In this document: positions 1 through 12,692 of the stretch, in pieces | How the letters are laid out: each line of letters starts with the position of its first letter | Position numbering within the stretch: the stretch's first letter is position 1 | Source of the DNA: Ralstonia pickettii DTP0602 | GTDB taxonomy: Bacteria > Pseudomonadota > Gammaproteobacteria > Burkholderiales > Burkholderiaceae | Assembly (NCBI GenBank): GCA_000471925.1 | Contig: CP006668.1 | Span: 1,860,001 to 1,924,000, forward strand | Reading direction: 5' to 3' | Length of the DNA: 64,000 nt | Notes under the pieces: generated by a model | What the model was told of the DNA's origin: nothing | What the model saw: the letters and a program-made list of their open reading frames with translations, nothing else | The model's database searches: none | Translations under genes and position numbers: made by a program

Positions 1-2090
<2,090 letters not shown>

Positions 2091-2094
<4 letters not shown>

Positions 2095-4361
2095 CCCGAC
2101 GTACGCACCGCAGCGCCGCGCCGCCCCCCGCGCCACTGCAGAAGCTGGCGCTGCGCGCTGGCCTGCTGCCGCACTGGACGGATGCCTGGAACCAGCCACA
2201 GGCCGTCTCCGACGACGCGCTGCGGCGCGTGCTCAACGGCCTCGGCCTGCCCTGCGCCACCGGCGGCCAGTGCGAGGCCTCGCGCGCGTGGCTGGCCGCC
2301 GACGATGCCATCCATGCGCTGCCGCCGCTCATCACCGCCGAACGCGGCAAGCCGGTAGCCGTGCCATGGCCCCACACGCTGCCGCAACGCGCATACCGGC
2401 TGACGCTGGAAGACGGCGCCATCATCGCCGGCACCGCGGTGCGCGGCAACGATGACAGCGCACGCGGCAACGACGGCACCATGCTGCTGCCCGCCATCGA
2501 CGTATGCGGCTACCACCGGCTGGAACTGGGCGATGCGCACACCGTGCTGGCGGTGGCGCCGCCGCGCTGCTATGGCGTGGCCGATGCCCTGCGCCATGCC
2601 GGGCGCACCGGCACCGATCCGCGCGCGCGGCCCTGGGGCCTGGCGGTGCAGCTTTACAGCCTGCGCCGCGGCGCGCCCTGCGGCATGGGCGACCTGAGCG
2701 CGCTGGCGCAGTGCTGCGTGAGCGCGGCCGGCGCGCATGCCGATGCCGTGGCGATCAACCCGCTGCACGCGGGCTTTGCCGCGCTGCCCGAGCGCTACAG
2801 CCCGTATGCGCCGTCCAGCCGCCTGTTCCTGAACCCGCTCTATGCCGACCCGGCCGCGTTGTTCGGCCAGGCCGCGTTGGACGCCGCCATCGCCGCGCTG
2901 GGCGCGGGCGAGGCGCTGGCCGCGCTGGAGGCGCGCACCGAGATCGACTGGATCGCGCTGGCGCCGCTGCGCTACGCGATCCTGCAGTGGCTGTGGCAGC
3001 GCCGCGAGACGCTGCTGCCGCGCGCGGCGCTGGATGACTGCGCCGCCTTCCGCGCGCGCGGCGGCACCGCGCTGCACGCGCACGCCTGCTACGAGGCGAT
3101 CCAGGCGCAGCGCCTGGCCGACAGCGCCAACGGCCTGAACCACAACGCCGCGCCGGACTGGCGCTGCTGGCCGGTGACGCTGCGCTCCCCGGCCGATGCC
3201 GCGGTGGCCGGCTTTGCGCAGGCCCATGCCGACGAGGTGGCCTACCACGCCTTCCTGCAGTGGATCGCCGCCGACGGGATGGCGCGTGCGCAGCGCGCCG
3301 CGCGCGAGGCCGGCATGGCCATCGGCATCGTGTCTGACCTGGCGGTGGGCGCCGACCCCGGCGGCAGCCAGGCCTGGACACGCCAGCAGGAGATCCTGGC
3401 GGGCGTGCATGCGGGCGCGCCGCCGGACGTGTACAACCCGCTGGGGCAGGACTGGGGCGTCGCGGTGTTCTCGCCGCGCGGGTTGCGCCAGCATGGCTTT
3501 GCCGCCTTCCTGGAAATGCTGCGCGCCAACCTGGCCCATGCCGGCGGGTTGCGCATCGACCATGTGCTGGGGCTGGCGCGCATGTGGCTGGTCCCGGCCG
3601 GCGCCCCGGCCAGCGATGGCGCCTACCTGCGCTATCCGCTGGAAGACCTGCTGCGGCTGGTGGCGCTGGAGTCGTGGCGGCACCGCGCCATCATCATCGG
3701 CGAGAACCTCGGCACGGTGCCGCCGGAGCTGAATGCGGCGCTGTCGGCGCGCGGCGTGCTGGGGATCGACGTGCTGTGGTTCCAGCGCAAGGAGGACAGT
3801 GGGGACAGTGAGGACAGTGCACCGGCCGATACCGGCGACGAAGTCCGGAAACCGGACGACACCGTCCCGGCCTTCCTGCCACCCGCCCAGTGGCCGGCAG
3901 ATGCCATCGCCACCACCTCCACGCACGACCTGCCCACTGTAGCCGGCTGGTGGGCCGGCCGCGACCTGGACTGGCGCGAGCGGCTGCAACTGCTGGCGCC
4001 CGGCGAAACCATCGAACAGGCCCACGCCGGCCGCGCGCGCGAACGCAGCGCGCTGTGGCAGGCGCTGTGCGACGCCGGCCTGTGCAGCGGCCCTGAGCCG
4101 GGCCCGGCCCATGCGCCGCTCAACGCCGTGCTGGCGTGGCTGGGCACGGCGCGGACCGCACTGCGCGTGGTGCCGCTGGAAGACCTGCTGGGCGAGGCCG
4201 AGCAGCCCAACCTGCCCGGCACCACCAGTGTCCATCCCAACTGGCAACGGCGCCTGGATGCCGACGTGCGTGCGCTGGCCGACACGCCCGAGGTACGCGC
4301 CCGCGCCGAAGCCGTGCGCAGTGGCCGCCACGGCGCGCGGCATCCCCCGCCGCGCCGCTAG
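2091..4361 (+). CDS. malQ: 4-alpha-glucanotransferase (amylomaltase)
   Basis: Disproportionates maltodextrins by moving glucan segments and releasing glucose, so short products of GlgX and GlgP can be rebuilt into usable chains. The 756-residue GH77 protein carries the nucleophile Asp490 in RIDHVLGLAR, the acid/base Glu538 in IIGENLGTVP and Asp613 in STHDLPTVAGWW. Between the last two lies an unusual low-complexity acidic linker (about residues 567-599) that begins with three 9-base copies of a GGACAGTG-containing unit, encoding EDSGDSEDS. It probably forms a surface loop. The start overlaps the glgX stop by four bases. Function is secure; the linker is the odd part. Confidence 0.95.
3794..3819 (+). 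repeat. Three 9-bp tandem repeats inside malQ
   Basis: GGACAGTG occurs at 3794, 3803 and 3812 with exact 9-base spacing. In frame it encodes three Asp-Ser steps at the start of the acidic linker between the acid/base Glu and the third catalytic Asp of MalQ. It keeps the reading frame. Confidence 0.85.
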
Positions 4362-4497
4362 CCGCACCGCTCAGCGCGCCCCCAGCCGCGCATGTGGCGG
4401 CTGCCAGACCTTGCGGCAATGCCGTAGCCATTTCCCGCGTTGCGCGCATTGCCTGATCCGCTAAGCTTGACGCACCAACATGCGCAGGAGCCCCGCC

Positions 4498-7032
4498 ATG
4501 AAGGACGCCCTCCGGCCCGAGCATGCCGACGACACCCGTACCGCCCTGTCCGGCGCCAGCCTGCGCCGCGCTTTCCTGGACCACGTGTTCCATACCCAGG
4601 GCAAGCTGCCCGGCCACGCCAGCGAGAACGACCTCTACCAGGCCGCGGCGCATACCGTGCGCGACCGCCTGGTGCAGCGCTGGATCAGCACCGCCGAAGC
4701 CTATCTGGGCCAGCCCTCGCGCACCGTCGCCTACCTGTCGGCCGAATTCCTGATGGGCCCGCACCTGGGCAATAACCTGATCAACCTGGGCATCTACGAC
4801 GAGGTGCGCGAGGCCATGGCCGCGGCCGGGCTTGACCTCGACAGTATCCTGGCGCAGGAGGTCGAGCCGGGGCTCGGCAACGGCGGCCTCGGCCGCCTGG
4901 CGGCGTGCTTCATGGATTCGCTGGCGACGCTGGAAATCCCCGCGCTCGGCTACGGCATCCGCTACGAATACGGCATCTTCCAGCAGACCATCATAGACGG
5001 CATGCAGGTGGAGAAGACCGATACCTGGCTGCGCAACGGCAATCCGTGGGAGATCCAGCGCTCCGAATGGGCGGTGCAGGTGCGCCTGGGCGGGCACACC
5101 GAGCACTACACCGACGACCGCGGCCACTACCGCGTGCGCTGGGTGCCGGCCAAGACGGTGGTGGGCGTGCCGTTCGACTCGCCGATCCTGGGCTACCGAG
5201 TCAACACCGTGAACACGCTGCGGCTGTGGCGCGCCGACGCCACCGAGGCGTTCGACTTCCACACCTTCAACCGCGGCGACTACCTGGGCGCGGTCAGCAA
5301 GAAGGTCACCTCCGAGAACCTGACCAAGGTCCTCTACCCCAACGACGAGACCAGCCAGGGCAAGGAGCTGCGGCTGGAGCAACAGTACTTCTTCGTCGCC
5401 TGTTCGCTGCAGGACATGCTGCGGCTGCTGGCCGTCGACGGCATCCCGGTGACGCGCTTCCACGAGAAGTTCGCGGTGCAGCTGAATGACACCCACCCCG
5501 CCGTGGGCATTGTCGAGCTGATGCGGCTGCTGGTCGACGACCACGACCTGCCCTGGAACGACGCCTGGCAGATCACGCAAAATGCCTTTGCCTACACCAA
5601 CCACACGCTGCTGCCCGAGGCACTGGAGCAGTGGCCGCTGCCGCTGTTCGGCCGTGTGCTGCCGCGCCACCTTGAGATCATCCTCGAGATCAACGCGCGC
5701 TTTCTCGACGAGGTGCGGATCCGCTTCTACGGCGACGAATCGCGCCTGGCGCGGCTGTCGCTGATCAATGAGCACGGCGAGCGCCATGTGCGCATGGCCA
5801 ACCTGGCGTGCGTGGGCAGCCACGCCATCAACGGCGTGGCCGAGCTGCACTCGCGGCTGATGCGCGAGGACGTGCTCAAGGATTTCTACGCGATGTGGCC
5901 GGAGAAGTTCACCAGCATCACCAACGGCGTCACGCCACGGCGCTGGCTGGCGCTGTCCAACCCGCGGATGACGCGGCTGGTCTCGGATGCGATCGGCGAT
6001 GGCTGGATTTCAGACCTGGACCAGATCCGCGCGCTTGAACCCTATGCAGACGATGCCGGCTTCCGCGAGCAGTGGCAGGCCGCGCGGCACGCCAACAAGG
6101 TCGACCTGGCGCAGCTGATCCGCGACACCACCGGCGTGGTGGTGGACCCTTCCTCGATGTTCGACGTGATGGTCAAGCGCATTCACGAATACAAGCGCCA
6201 GCACCTGGCGGTGCTGCACGTGATCGCCTTGTACCACCGCATCAAGTCCGACCCCAACGCCGAAATCCAGCCGCGCACCTTCCTGTTCGGCGGCAAGGCG
6301 GCGCCGGGCTACGTGTACGCCAAGCTGATGATCCGCTTTATCACCTCGGTAGCGGACGTGATCAACCGCGACCCGCAGGTGCGCGACCGACTCAGGGTGG
6401 TGTTCCTGCCCAACTTCAACGTCACCTACGGGCAGCAAACCTATCCGGCGGCGGACCTGTCCGAGCAGATCTCGCTGGCGGGCAAGGAAGCCTCGGGCAC
6501 CGGCAACATGAAGTTCGCGATGAACGGCGTGCTCAATATCGGCACCATGGACGGCGCCAATATCGAGCTGCGCGAGGCCGTCGGCCACGACAACTTCTTC
6601 CCGTTCGGCCTGACCGCGCCCGAGGTCTATTCGCTGCGCGCCAGCGGCTATGAGCCCGCGGCCTACTACCACAGCAATCCACAACTGCGCGCGGTGATCG
6701 ACCTGATCCAGCAGGGCTTCTTCTCGCGCGGCGACCCGACGCTGTTCCGCCCGCTGTTCGATCCGCAGATGCAGCACGATCCCTACCTGCTGCTAGCCGA
6801 CTTCGCCTCGTATATCGAATGCCAGCAACTGGTATCGGATGTGTTTGCCGATCCGCAGCGCTGGCAGCGCATGTCAGTGCTGTCGTGCGCACGCTCGGGC
6901 AGGTTTTCCTCGGACCGGGCGATCCGCGAGTATTGCGAGCGCATCTGGAAGGTCGAATCGGTGCCGGTGCGGCTGCTGCACAGCGCCAGCGGCACGCCCG
7001 GGGACGTGGAAGCGGGCGCGCGAGCGGCATGA
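4498..7032 (+). CDS. glgP: Glycogen / maltodextrin phosphorylase
   Basis: A GT35 phosphorylase that releases glucose-1-phosphate from the non-reducing ends of alpha-1,4-glucans with pyridoxal phosphate as cofactor. The PLP lysine is Lys672 in the conserved EASGTGNMKFAMNG block, and the N-terminal half has VEPGLGNGGLGRLAACFMDS. At 844 residues it has normal bacterial length. The ATG at 4498 was chosen because AGGAG at 4486-4490 sits seven bases before it; an ATG at 4480 lies upstream of that site. A 136-base gap separates it from malQ, so it may be read from the same transcript or from its own promoter. Nothing shows which glucan is preferred in vivo. Confidence 0.95.
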   Translation: MKDALRPEHADDTRTALSGASLRRAFLDHVFHTQGKLPGHASENDLYQAAAHTVRDRLVQRWISTAEAYLGQPSRTVAYLSAEFLMGPHLGNNLINLGIYDEVREAMAAAGLDLDSILAQEVEPGLGNGGLGRLAACFMDSLATLEIPALGYGIRYEYGIFQQTIIDGMQVEKTDTWLRNGNPWEIQRSEWAVQVRLGGHTEHYTDDRGHYRVRWVPAKTVVGVPFDSPILGYRVNTVNTLRLWRADATEAFDFHTFNRGDYLGAVSKKVTSENLTKVLYPNDETSQGKELRLEQQYFFVACSLQDMLRLLAVDGIPVTRFHEKFAVQLNDTHPAVGIVELMRLLVDDHDLPWNDAWQITQNAFAYTNHTLLPEALEQWPLPLFGRVLPRHLEIILEINARFLDEVRIRFYGDESRLARLSLINEHGERHVRMANLACVGSHAINGVAELHSRLMREDVLKDFYAMWPEKFTSITNGVTPRRWLALSNPRMTRLVSDAIGDGWISDLDQIRALEPYADDAGFREQWQAARHANKVDLAQLIRDTTGVVVDPSSMFDVMVKRIHEYKRQHLAVLHVIALYHRIKSDPNAEIQPRTFLFGGKAAPGYVYAKLMIRFITSVADVINRDPQVRDRLRVVFLPNFNVTYGQQTYPAADLSEQISLAGKEASGTGNMKFAMNGVLNIGTMDGANIELREAVGHDNFFPFGLTAPEVYSLRASGYEPAAYYHSNPQLRAVIDLIQQGFFSRGDPTLFRPLFDPQMQHDPYLLLADFASYIECQQLVSDVFADPQRWQRMSVLSCARSGRFSSDRAIREYCERIWKVESVPVRLLHSASGTPGDVEAGARAA

Positions 7033-7338
7033 CCATGCGGCGGCGCAGCGAACGTGCGCTGGCGCATGTGCCGGCGGCTCGCGTAGTTTCTACAATTGCC
7101 CATGTAACAAAGCCTGCGTCGCACCCGCGCCCCTGCCCGCAAGCCGCGCCCAGATGCGCGTTCTGCTGGCATGGAGTTCGCATTGCGCAAGGGCCGGCCG
7201 ATCCGACGGCGCAACCCGCGGCCGTGTTCCGGCACGTCTTGCGCGGCAGGATCCGCCGCATCCCCGCATAGAAGCTGCGCCACCCCCAACGCCACGAAGC
7301 GCCACGCCACGGTGGGCCTCTGAAGGCAGGAGCCGAAT
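7033..7338. other. Intergenic region between glgP and treZ, no gene
   Basis: About 306 bases. I see no credible coding frame and no strong hairpin with a T-run. An AT-richer patch around 7085-7115 (GTTTCTACAATTGCC) could hold a promoter for treZY, but the boxes are too weak to call. The end carries the treZ ribosome site, GGCAGGAG at 7325-7332. Confidence 0.5.
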
Positions 7339-9315
7339 TTGAACGCGAACCCGTTTCTTCTAGCCCCCGGCGCCCGGTCCGCCCTGCCCAGCCTGACGCC
7401 GCTCGAGTGCTTTGCGGCGCCTTCGGCGCAAGCCTTTTCCTCCAACGACGATCACGCGCAAGACTACCTGTTCGGACCCGCATGGCTGCACGACGGCCGC
7501 GTGCGCTTTCGCCTGTGGGCGCCGGATGCCGCCGAGCAAGGCCAGGCGGTGCGGCTGGAGATCGCTGGCCTGGGACCGGTGCATATGGCGAGCGGGCCCA
7601 ACGGCTGGTATGAGGCGATCGTGCCGTGCTGCGAAGGGGCGCGCTACTGGTTCCGGCTCGATGACGGCACCACCGTGCCCGACCCGGCCTCGCGCTGGCA
7701 GGCCGACGACGTGCACGGCCCCAGCATCGTGCCCGCCCGCGACGCCGCCGGCGCCTTCGCATGGGCCTGCCCCGACTGGCGCGGGCGCCCCTGGCATGAA
7801 GCCATCGTCTACGAGCTGCACGTCGGCCTGTGCGGCGGCTACGCCGGCGCCGCGCGCCAACTGCCGCGCCTGGCGGCGCTGGGCTTCACTGCGGTCGAGC
7901 TGATGCCGCTGGCGGAATTCCCCGGCGCGCGCAACTGGGGCTATGACGGCGTGCTGCCGTTCGCGCCCGAGTCCAGCTATGGCACACCCGACGAGCTGCG
8001 CGCGCTGGTGGACCACGCGCACCAGCTCGGCATGATGGTGCTGCTGGACGTGGTCTACAACCACTTCGGCCCGGAGGGCAACTACCTGCACCGCTATGCC
8101 AGCGCGTTTTTCCGCGCGGACCGGCAGACCCCGTGGGGACCGGCCATCGACTTCCGCCGGCCGCAGGTGCGGCGCTTCTTCACCGAAAATGCGCGCTACT
8201 GGCTGGAGCAGTTCCGCTTCGACGGCCTGCGCCTGGACGCCGTCCACGCCATCGAGGACGAAGGCTGGCTGGCGGCGCTGCCCGGTGAGCTGCGCACCGT
8301 GCTGGCCCAGGGCGACGGCGCCAACCGGCACCTCCACCTGGTCCTGGAAAACGACAACAACGACGCCGGGCTGCTGGCCACGGGCTTCGACGCGCAGTGG
8401 AACGACGATGCCCACCATGCGCTGCACGTGCTGCTGACCGACGAGGACGACGGCTACTATCGCGACTACAGCGGCGCCGCCGGCGACGGCGACGGCGACG
8501 GCGCCGAGCGCGGCCAGCCCGCGCTGCGCCACCTTGCGCGCGTGCTGGCCGAAGGCTTTGCCTACCAGGGCGAGCCCTCGCTGCACCGCTCCGCCGACAG
8601 CGCGCAGGTATGCCGCGGCCAGCCCAGCGCGCACCTGCCGCCGACCGCCTTTGTCAGCTTCCTGCAGAACCACGACCAGACCGGCAACCGCGCCTTCGGC
8701 GAACGGCTGGCCGGGCTGGCGGAGCGCCAGGCGCTGCGCGCGGCGGTGGCGCTGCAGCTGCTGTGCCCGCAGGTGCCGTTGGTGTTCATGGGCGAAGAGA
8801 CCGGCTCGCAACGGCCCTTCCTCTACTTCACCAGCCATCCGCCCGAACTGGCGCGCGCCGTGCGTGACGGGCGGCGGCGCGAGTTCGCCGCCAGCACGGC
8901 GTTCCACGACGAGGCGAGCGCCGCCAACATCCCCGATCCCAACGATCCGGCCACCTTCGAAGCGTCGCGTCCGGAACTGGAGGACGATGGCGACTGGACC
9001 CCGTACTATCGTGAGCTGCTGTCGATCCGCCGGCGCGAGCTGCTGCACCGGCTGGCCGGCTGCCAGAGCGCCGGCGTCGAGATCCTGGGCCCGGCCGCGC
9101 TGTGCGCGCGCTGGCGGCTGACGGACGGCATGGAGCTGAGCCTGTGGCTGAACCTGGGCAGGGAGGCGGTGCCGTGCACGCGCCCGTGTCGCGACCAGAG
9201 CACCGCGCTGCATGAGAGCGCACCCGGCGCCGCCGCGGAACTGTCCGCCGGCATGCTGCCGCCGCTGGCCTGCGTCGCCACTCTGTGCGAGCCCGCCCCG
9301 GCGCGAGCGCGATGA
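7339..9315 (+). CDS. treZ: Malto-oligosyltrehalose trehalohydrolase
   Basis: Second enzyme of the TreYZ pathway: cleaves the alpha-1,4 bond next to the terminal trehalosyl unit made by TreY and frees trehalose in the cytoplasm. The 658-residue GH13 protein has an N-terminal beta-sandwich (about 45-130), then DVVYNHFGPEGNY, the nucleophile Asp300 in LRLDAVHAI, Glu337 in LVLENDNN and Asp446 in QNHDQTGNR, and FMGEETGS, characteristic of TreZ. The start is a TTG placed seven bases after a good GGCAGGAG; no better ATG lies nearby. A GACGGC triplet-pair repeat near 8485 encodes a Gly-Asp run. The stop overlaps the treY start (ATGA). Confidence 0.93.
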   Translation: MNANPFLLAPGARSALPSLTPLECFAAPSAQAFSSNDDHAQDYLFGPAWLHDGRVRFRLWAPDAAEQGQAVRLEIAGLGPVHMASGPNGWYEAIVPCCEGARYWFRLDDGTTVPDPASRWQADDVHGPSIVPARDAAGAFAWACPDWRGRPWHEAIVYELHVGLCGGYAGAARQLPRLAALGFTAVELMPLAEFPGARNWGYDGVLPFAPESSYGTPDELRALVDHAHQLGMMVLLDVVYNHFGPEGNYLHRYASAFFRADRQTPWGPAIDFRRPQVRRFFTENARYWLEQFRFDGLRLDAVHAIEDEGWLAALPGELRTVLAQGDGANRHLHLVLENDNNDAGLLATGFDAQWNDDAHHALHVLLTDEDDGYYRDYSGAAGDGDGDGAERGQPALRHLARVLAEGFAYQGEPSLHRSADSAQVCRGQPSAHLPPTAFVSFLQNHDQTGNRAFGERLAGLAERQALRAAVALQLLCPQVPLVFMGEETGSQRPFLYFTSHPPELARAVRDGRRREFAASTAFHDEASAANIPDPNDPATFEASRPELEDDGDWTPYYRELLSIRRRELLHRLAGCQSAGVEILGPAALCARWRLTDGMELSLWLNLGREAVPCTRPCRDQSTALHESAPGAAAELSAGMLPPLACVATLCEPAPARAR

Positions 9316-12008
9316 TGCCGGCCACGGCGCCGGACCCCGCAGACCGGGCCGCCGCGCACAACGGCACCCGCGCCCTGCCGCGCGCCACCGCCCGGCTGCA
9401 GCTGCACCCGGGCTTCACCTTTGCCGATGCCGCCGGCGTGGTCGACTACCACACCGCGCTGGGCGTGAGCCACCTATATCTGTCGCCGGTGTGCAGCGCA
9501 CGCCCCGGGTCCACCCACGGCTATGACGTCACCGACTTCACCAGCGTGCGCCCCGAACTGGGCGGCGAGCCCGGCCTGAAGATGCTGGCGGGCCGCGCGC
9601 GTGCGGCGGGGCTGGGACTGATCCTCGACATCGTCCCCAACCACATGGCCGCCGACGTCACCCACAACGGCTGGTGGCGCGACGTGCTGGCCCACGGGCG
9701 CGACAGCCGCTATGCCGGCTGCTTCGATATCGACTGGACCCCGCGCGACCCCGCGCTGCACGGCAAGGTGCTGCTGCCGCTGCTGGGCCAGTCATACTGG
9801 GACACGCTGGTGGCCGGCGAACTGCAATGGGTGCCGGCCAGCGGCGACGCCTCCGCGCACCTGCGCTATTTCGATCACGCGCTGCCGCTCGCGCCGGACA
9901 GTGCCGATGTCGAAGCCGGCGAGCCCGGCTGGTACGACGCCACGCACGCAGAGGGCCGCACCCGGCTGCACGCGCTGCTGGAACGCCAGCACTACCGGCT
10001 CGCCTGGTGGCGCAGCGCCGCCGCGGCGCTGAACTGGCGCCGCTTCTTCGAGATCAGCGACCTTGTCGGCGTGCGCGAAGAAGACCCGCAGGTCTTCGAC
10101 ATGGTCCACGCGCTGGTCTTCCGGCTGCTGCGCGAAGGCTGGATCGACGGCGTTCGCGTGGACCATGTCGACGGCCTGGCCGATCCGGCCGGCTACTGCC
10201 GCCGGCTGCGCGAAGAACTCGACCGCCACGCCGCCGCGCGCCCGCCGCTGCTGCGGCTCGAGCGCCCCTGGCTGGTGGTCGAGAAAATCCTCGGCCCGCG
10301 CGAACGGCTGGCGCCGGACTGGCAGGTCGACGGCACCACCGGCTATGACTTCATGGACGATGTCGGCGCAGTGCTGCACGACGGCGAAGGCGAGGCGCCG
10401 CTGGGGGCACTATGGGCGCTGTTCAGCGGCGACGCACGCCCCTATGCCGCGCACGCCGCGCAGGCGCGGCGCCTGGTGCTGGACCGGCACCTGGTGACCG
10501 AGTACGAGGGCGCTGCGGCGCGCCTGCACGAATGCGCCAGGCAGGATCCCGGCACGCGCGACCTGACGCGCGCGGCGCTGCGGCGCGCGCTGGCGGCGCT
10601 GATGGCGGCGGTGCCGGTCTACCGCAGCTACTTCGACGCGCAGCCCTCGGACCGCGACGCCACCGCGGCGCAGGCCGATGAAGCGATGCTGGAAGACGCA
10701 CTGCTGACCGCGCGCGCCGGCCTCGCCCCCGACGAAGTGGTGGCGCTGGCCTTTATCGCCGGCTGCCTGCGCACCGTGGCCGCCCCCGACAGCGATACCG
10801 GGGCGCTGCGCCGGCGCCTGCAGCAGCTGATGCCGGCGCTTGCGGCCAAGGCCGGCGAGGACACCGCGTTCTATCGCTATGGCAGGCTGCTGTCGCGCAA
10901 TGAAGTGGGCAGCGACCCGGGCCAGCTGGCGATGCCGCCGACGCAGTTCCACGCGCGCATGGCGGCGCGGCGGCTGGCATGCCCGCATGCGATGCTGGCC
11001 ACCGCCACCCACGACCACAAGCGCGGCGAAGACGCGCGCATGCGCCTGGCGGTGCTGAGCGAGCTGCCCGGCGCCTGGGCCGACGCCGTCGCCGCCTGGG
11101 AACACCAATGCGCGCCGCTGCTGGCCACGCTGCCGCTGGCGCCGGACCCCGGCGACCGGCTGATGCTGTACCAGGCGCTGGTCGGCGCCTGGCCGATGGA
11201 AGACACCCGCCCCAGCGCCGACAGCGCCCCCGACGCACCCCCCGACGCACTTCTCGCGCGCATCTCCGCGTGGCAGGTGAAGGCCATCCGCGAAGCCAAG
11301 CGCCATGGCAACTGGACCTGTCCCGATGCGGAATACGAAGCGGCCTGCGAAACCTTCCTGCGCGGCATCGCGGCCAGCTGGCCGCAGGGCGTGCTGGCGC
11401 ATATCGGGCAGTTCGTGGCGCGCATCGCCACGGCCGGCGCGCTCAACAGCCTGGCGCAGGTGCTGCTGCAGCTGACGGCGCCGGGCATACCTGACCGCTA
11501 CCAGGGCTGCGAAGGCTGGGACCTGAGCCTGGTCGACCCCGACAACCGGCACCAGCCAGACTTTGCGCGCCTGCAGTCGCGGCTGGGCTGCGCCGCGGGC
11601 TGGGCGCACTGGCTGGCGCACTGGCGCGACGGGCGCATCAAGCAGCAACTGGTGCACCAGGTACTGGCGGTGCGGCGTGCGCATCCGGACCTCTTTGGCG
11701 ACGGGCAGTACAGCATGCTGGCGGCGCATGGCGCGCTGGTGCCGCAAGTGCTCGCCTTTGCCCGCACCGCGGGCTCGCGCCAGGCGATCACGGTGGTGAC
11801 GCGGCTGGCGGCCGCGCGCGTCGATCCGGCCGTGCCGCGCATCCCGCCGGCCTGCTGGGGCGACACCACGCTCAACGTGGGCGCGCCGCAGGCGAGCCGC
11901 TGGACCGATGCGCTGACCGGGCATGTGGTGGACGCGCCCGCGGGCCGGCTGCGGCTGCGCGACGTGCTCGGCGGCCTGCCGGTGGCGTTGCTGCTGCGCG
12001 AGCCCTGA
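9312..12008 (+). CDS. treY: Malto-oligosyltrehalose synthase
   Basis: First enzyme of the TreYZ pathway: isomerises the reducing-end alpha-1,4 linkage of maltodextrins to the alpha,alpha-1,1 linkage of trehalose. The protein is 898 residues from the ATG that overlaps the treZ stop. Family blocks seen are YLSPVCSARPGSTHGYDV, DIVPNHMA, the nucleophile Asp284 in VRVDHVDGLADP, Glu324 in VVEKIL, and ATHDHKRGEDARMR with Asp568, which is diagnostic for TreY. The C-terminal YQGCEGWDLSLVDPDNR is also typical. With GlgX, MalQ and GlgP upstream, the cluster can route storage glucan to trehalose without UDP-glucose. A GTG at 9285 is in frame but would overlap treZ by 31 bases. Confidence 0.93.
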   Translation: MMPATAPDPADRAAAHNGTRALPRATARLQLHPGFTFADAAGVVDYHTALGVSHLYLSPVCSARPGSTHGYDVTDFTSVRPELGGEPGLKMLAGRARAAGLGLILDIVPNHMAADVTHNGWWRDVLAHGRDSRYAGCFDIDWTPRDPALHGKVLLPLLGQSYWDTLVAGELQWVPASGDASAHLRYFDHALPLAPDSADVEAGEPGWYDATHAEGRTRLHALLERQHYRLAWWRSAAAALNWRRFFEISDLVGVREEDPQVFDMVHALVFRLLREGWIDGVRVDHVDGLADPAGYCRRLREELDRHAAARPPLLRLERPWLVVEKILGPRERLAPDWQVDGTTGYDFMDDVGAVLHDGEGEAPLGALWALFSGDARPYAAHAAQARRLVLDRHLVTEYEGAAARLHECARQDPGTRDLTRAALRRALAALMAAVPVYRSYFDAQPSDRDATAAQADEAMLEDALLTARAGLAPDEVVALAFIAGCLRTVAAPDSDTGALRRRLQQLMPALAAKAGEDTAFYRYGRLLSRNEVGSDPGQLAMPPTQFHARMAARRLACPHAMLATATHDHKRGEDARMRLAVLSELPGAWADAVAAWEHQCAPLLATLPLAPDPGDRLMLYQALVGAWPMEDTRPSADSAPDAPPDALLARISAWQVKAIREAKRHGNWTCPDAEYEAACETFLRGIAASWPQGVLAHIGQFVARIATAGALNSLAQVLLQLTAPGIPDRYQGCEGWDLSLVDPDNRHQPDFARLQSRLGCAAGWAHWLAHWRDGRIKQQLVHQVLAVRRAHPDLFGDGQYSMLAAHGALVPQVLAFARTAGSRQAITVVTRLAAARVDPAVPRIPPACWGDTTLNVGAPQASRWTDALTGHVVDAPAGRLRLRDVLGGLPVALLLREP

Positions 12009-12023
12009 GCGGGAACCGAACGC

Positions 12024-12692
12024 TCAGGATTGCCCCGGCACCACCGTGTGGCCAGCCTGGTGCCAGACGATCGGCGTAAGCGGGCGATGGGGCGGCAGAT
12101 GGGGCGCCGCGTGGTGGCTGTCCGGCATGCCCGGCCCATGCGGGGCGGCATACGGATCCGGCGGCGCGGACGGCTCGCGTGCCGCCTGGCTTGGCGAGGC
12201 GCTGCGCTCCTGCGGCAGGTAGGGGCGGATCACCACCGCGACGTAGTCGTCTTCCTTCGGCGTGACCACGATGTACGCAAGGCCCGACATCACCAGGCCG
12301 ACTTCGCCCAGCTCGGTCGCGATGCGCGCCACGATGAAGCGCTGCAGCAGCAGCGGATTGACACTGTCGTCGATGGCAAGCGCGGCCGTGCAGATGGTGA
12401 GGAAGCAGCGCTCGACCTCGCGGCACACCACCACCACTTCATCGATGGCATAGCCCGAGCGGCTGGCGCGTACCAGCACCGATACGCCCGCGCTGGGCGC
12501 GGCCTTGTGCCAGCCGGGCTTGACCTTGAAGCTGGGCAGGCTCAGGCCAGAACCGGTGTCCTGCGCGACGGTATTGAAGCGCTGGGCAAAGTCAGAGGGG
12601 GTGATGGCAAGCAACTGGCGCTCGACGGGCGCCGAAGATACCGAGACCGATGAGGCCAGGACGATAGTCGACAGGATGCTGGCGAAATTCAT
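12024..12692 (-). CDS. Hypothetical exported protein with Pro/His-rich tail
   Basis: A 222-residue protein I do not recognise. An ATG at 12692 preceded by GAGGTAGCC gives a Sec-type signal peptide (MNFASILSTIVLASSVSVSSA). The mature part has an alpha/beta-looking core of about 120 residues with two Cys close together (VCREVERCFLTIC), probably a disulfide in the periplasm. It ends in a proline- and histidine-rich, likely disordered tail of about 65 residues. It is convergent with treY, whose stop is 15 bases away, so it is not part of the trehalose operon. A longer frame upstream of the ATG lacks any ribosome site and is rejected as the start. Confidence 0.75.
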   Translation of the reverse strand: MNFASILSTIVLASSVSVSSAPVERQLLAITPSDFAQRFNTVAQDTGSGLSLPSFKVKPGWHKAAPSAGVSVLVRASRSGYAIDEVVVVCREVERCFLTICTAALAIDDSVNPLLLQRFIVARIATELGEVGLVMSGLAYIVVTPKEDDYVAVVIRPYLPQERSASPSQAAREPSAPPDPYAAPHGPGMPDSHHAAPHLPPHRPLTPIVWHQAGHTVVPGQS

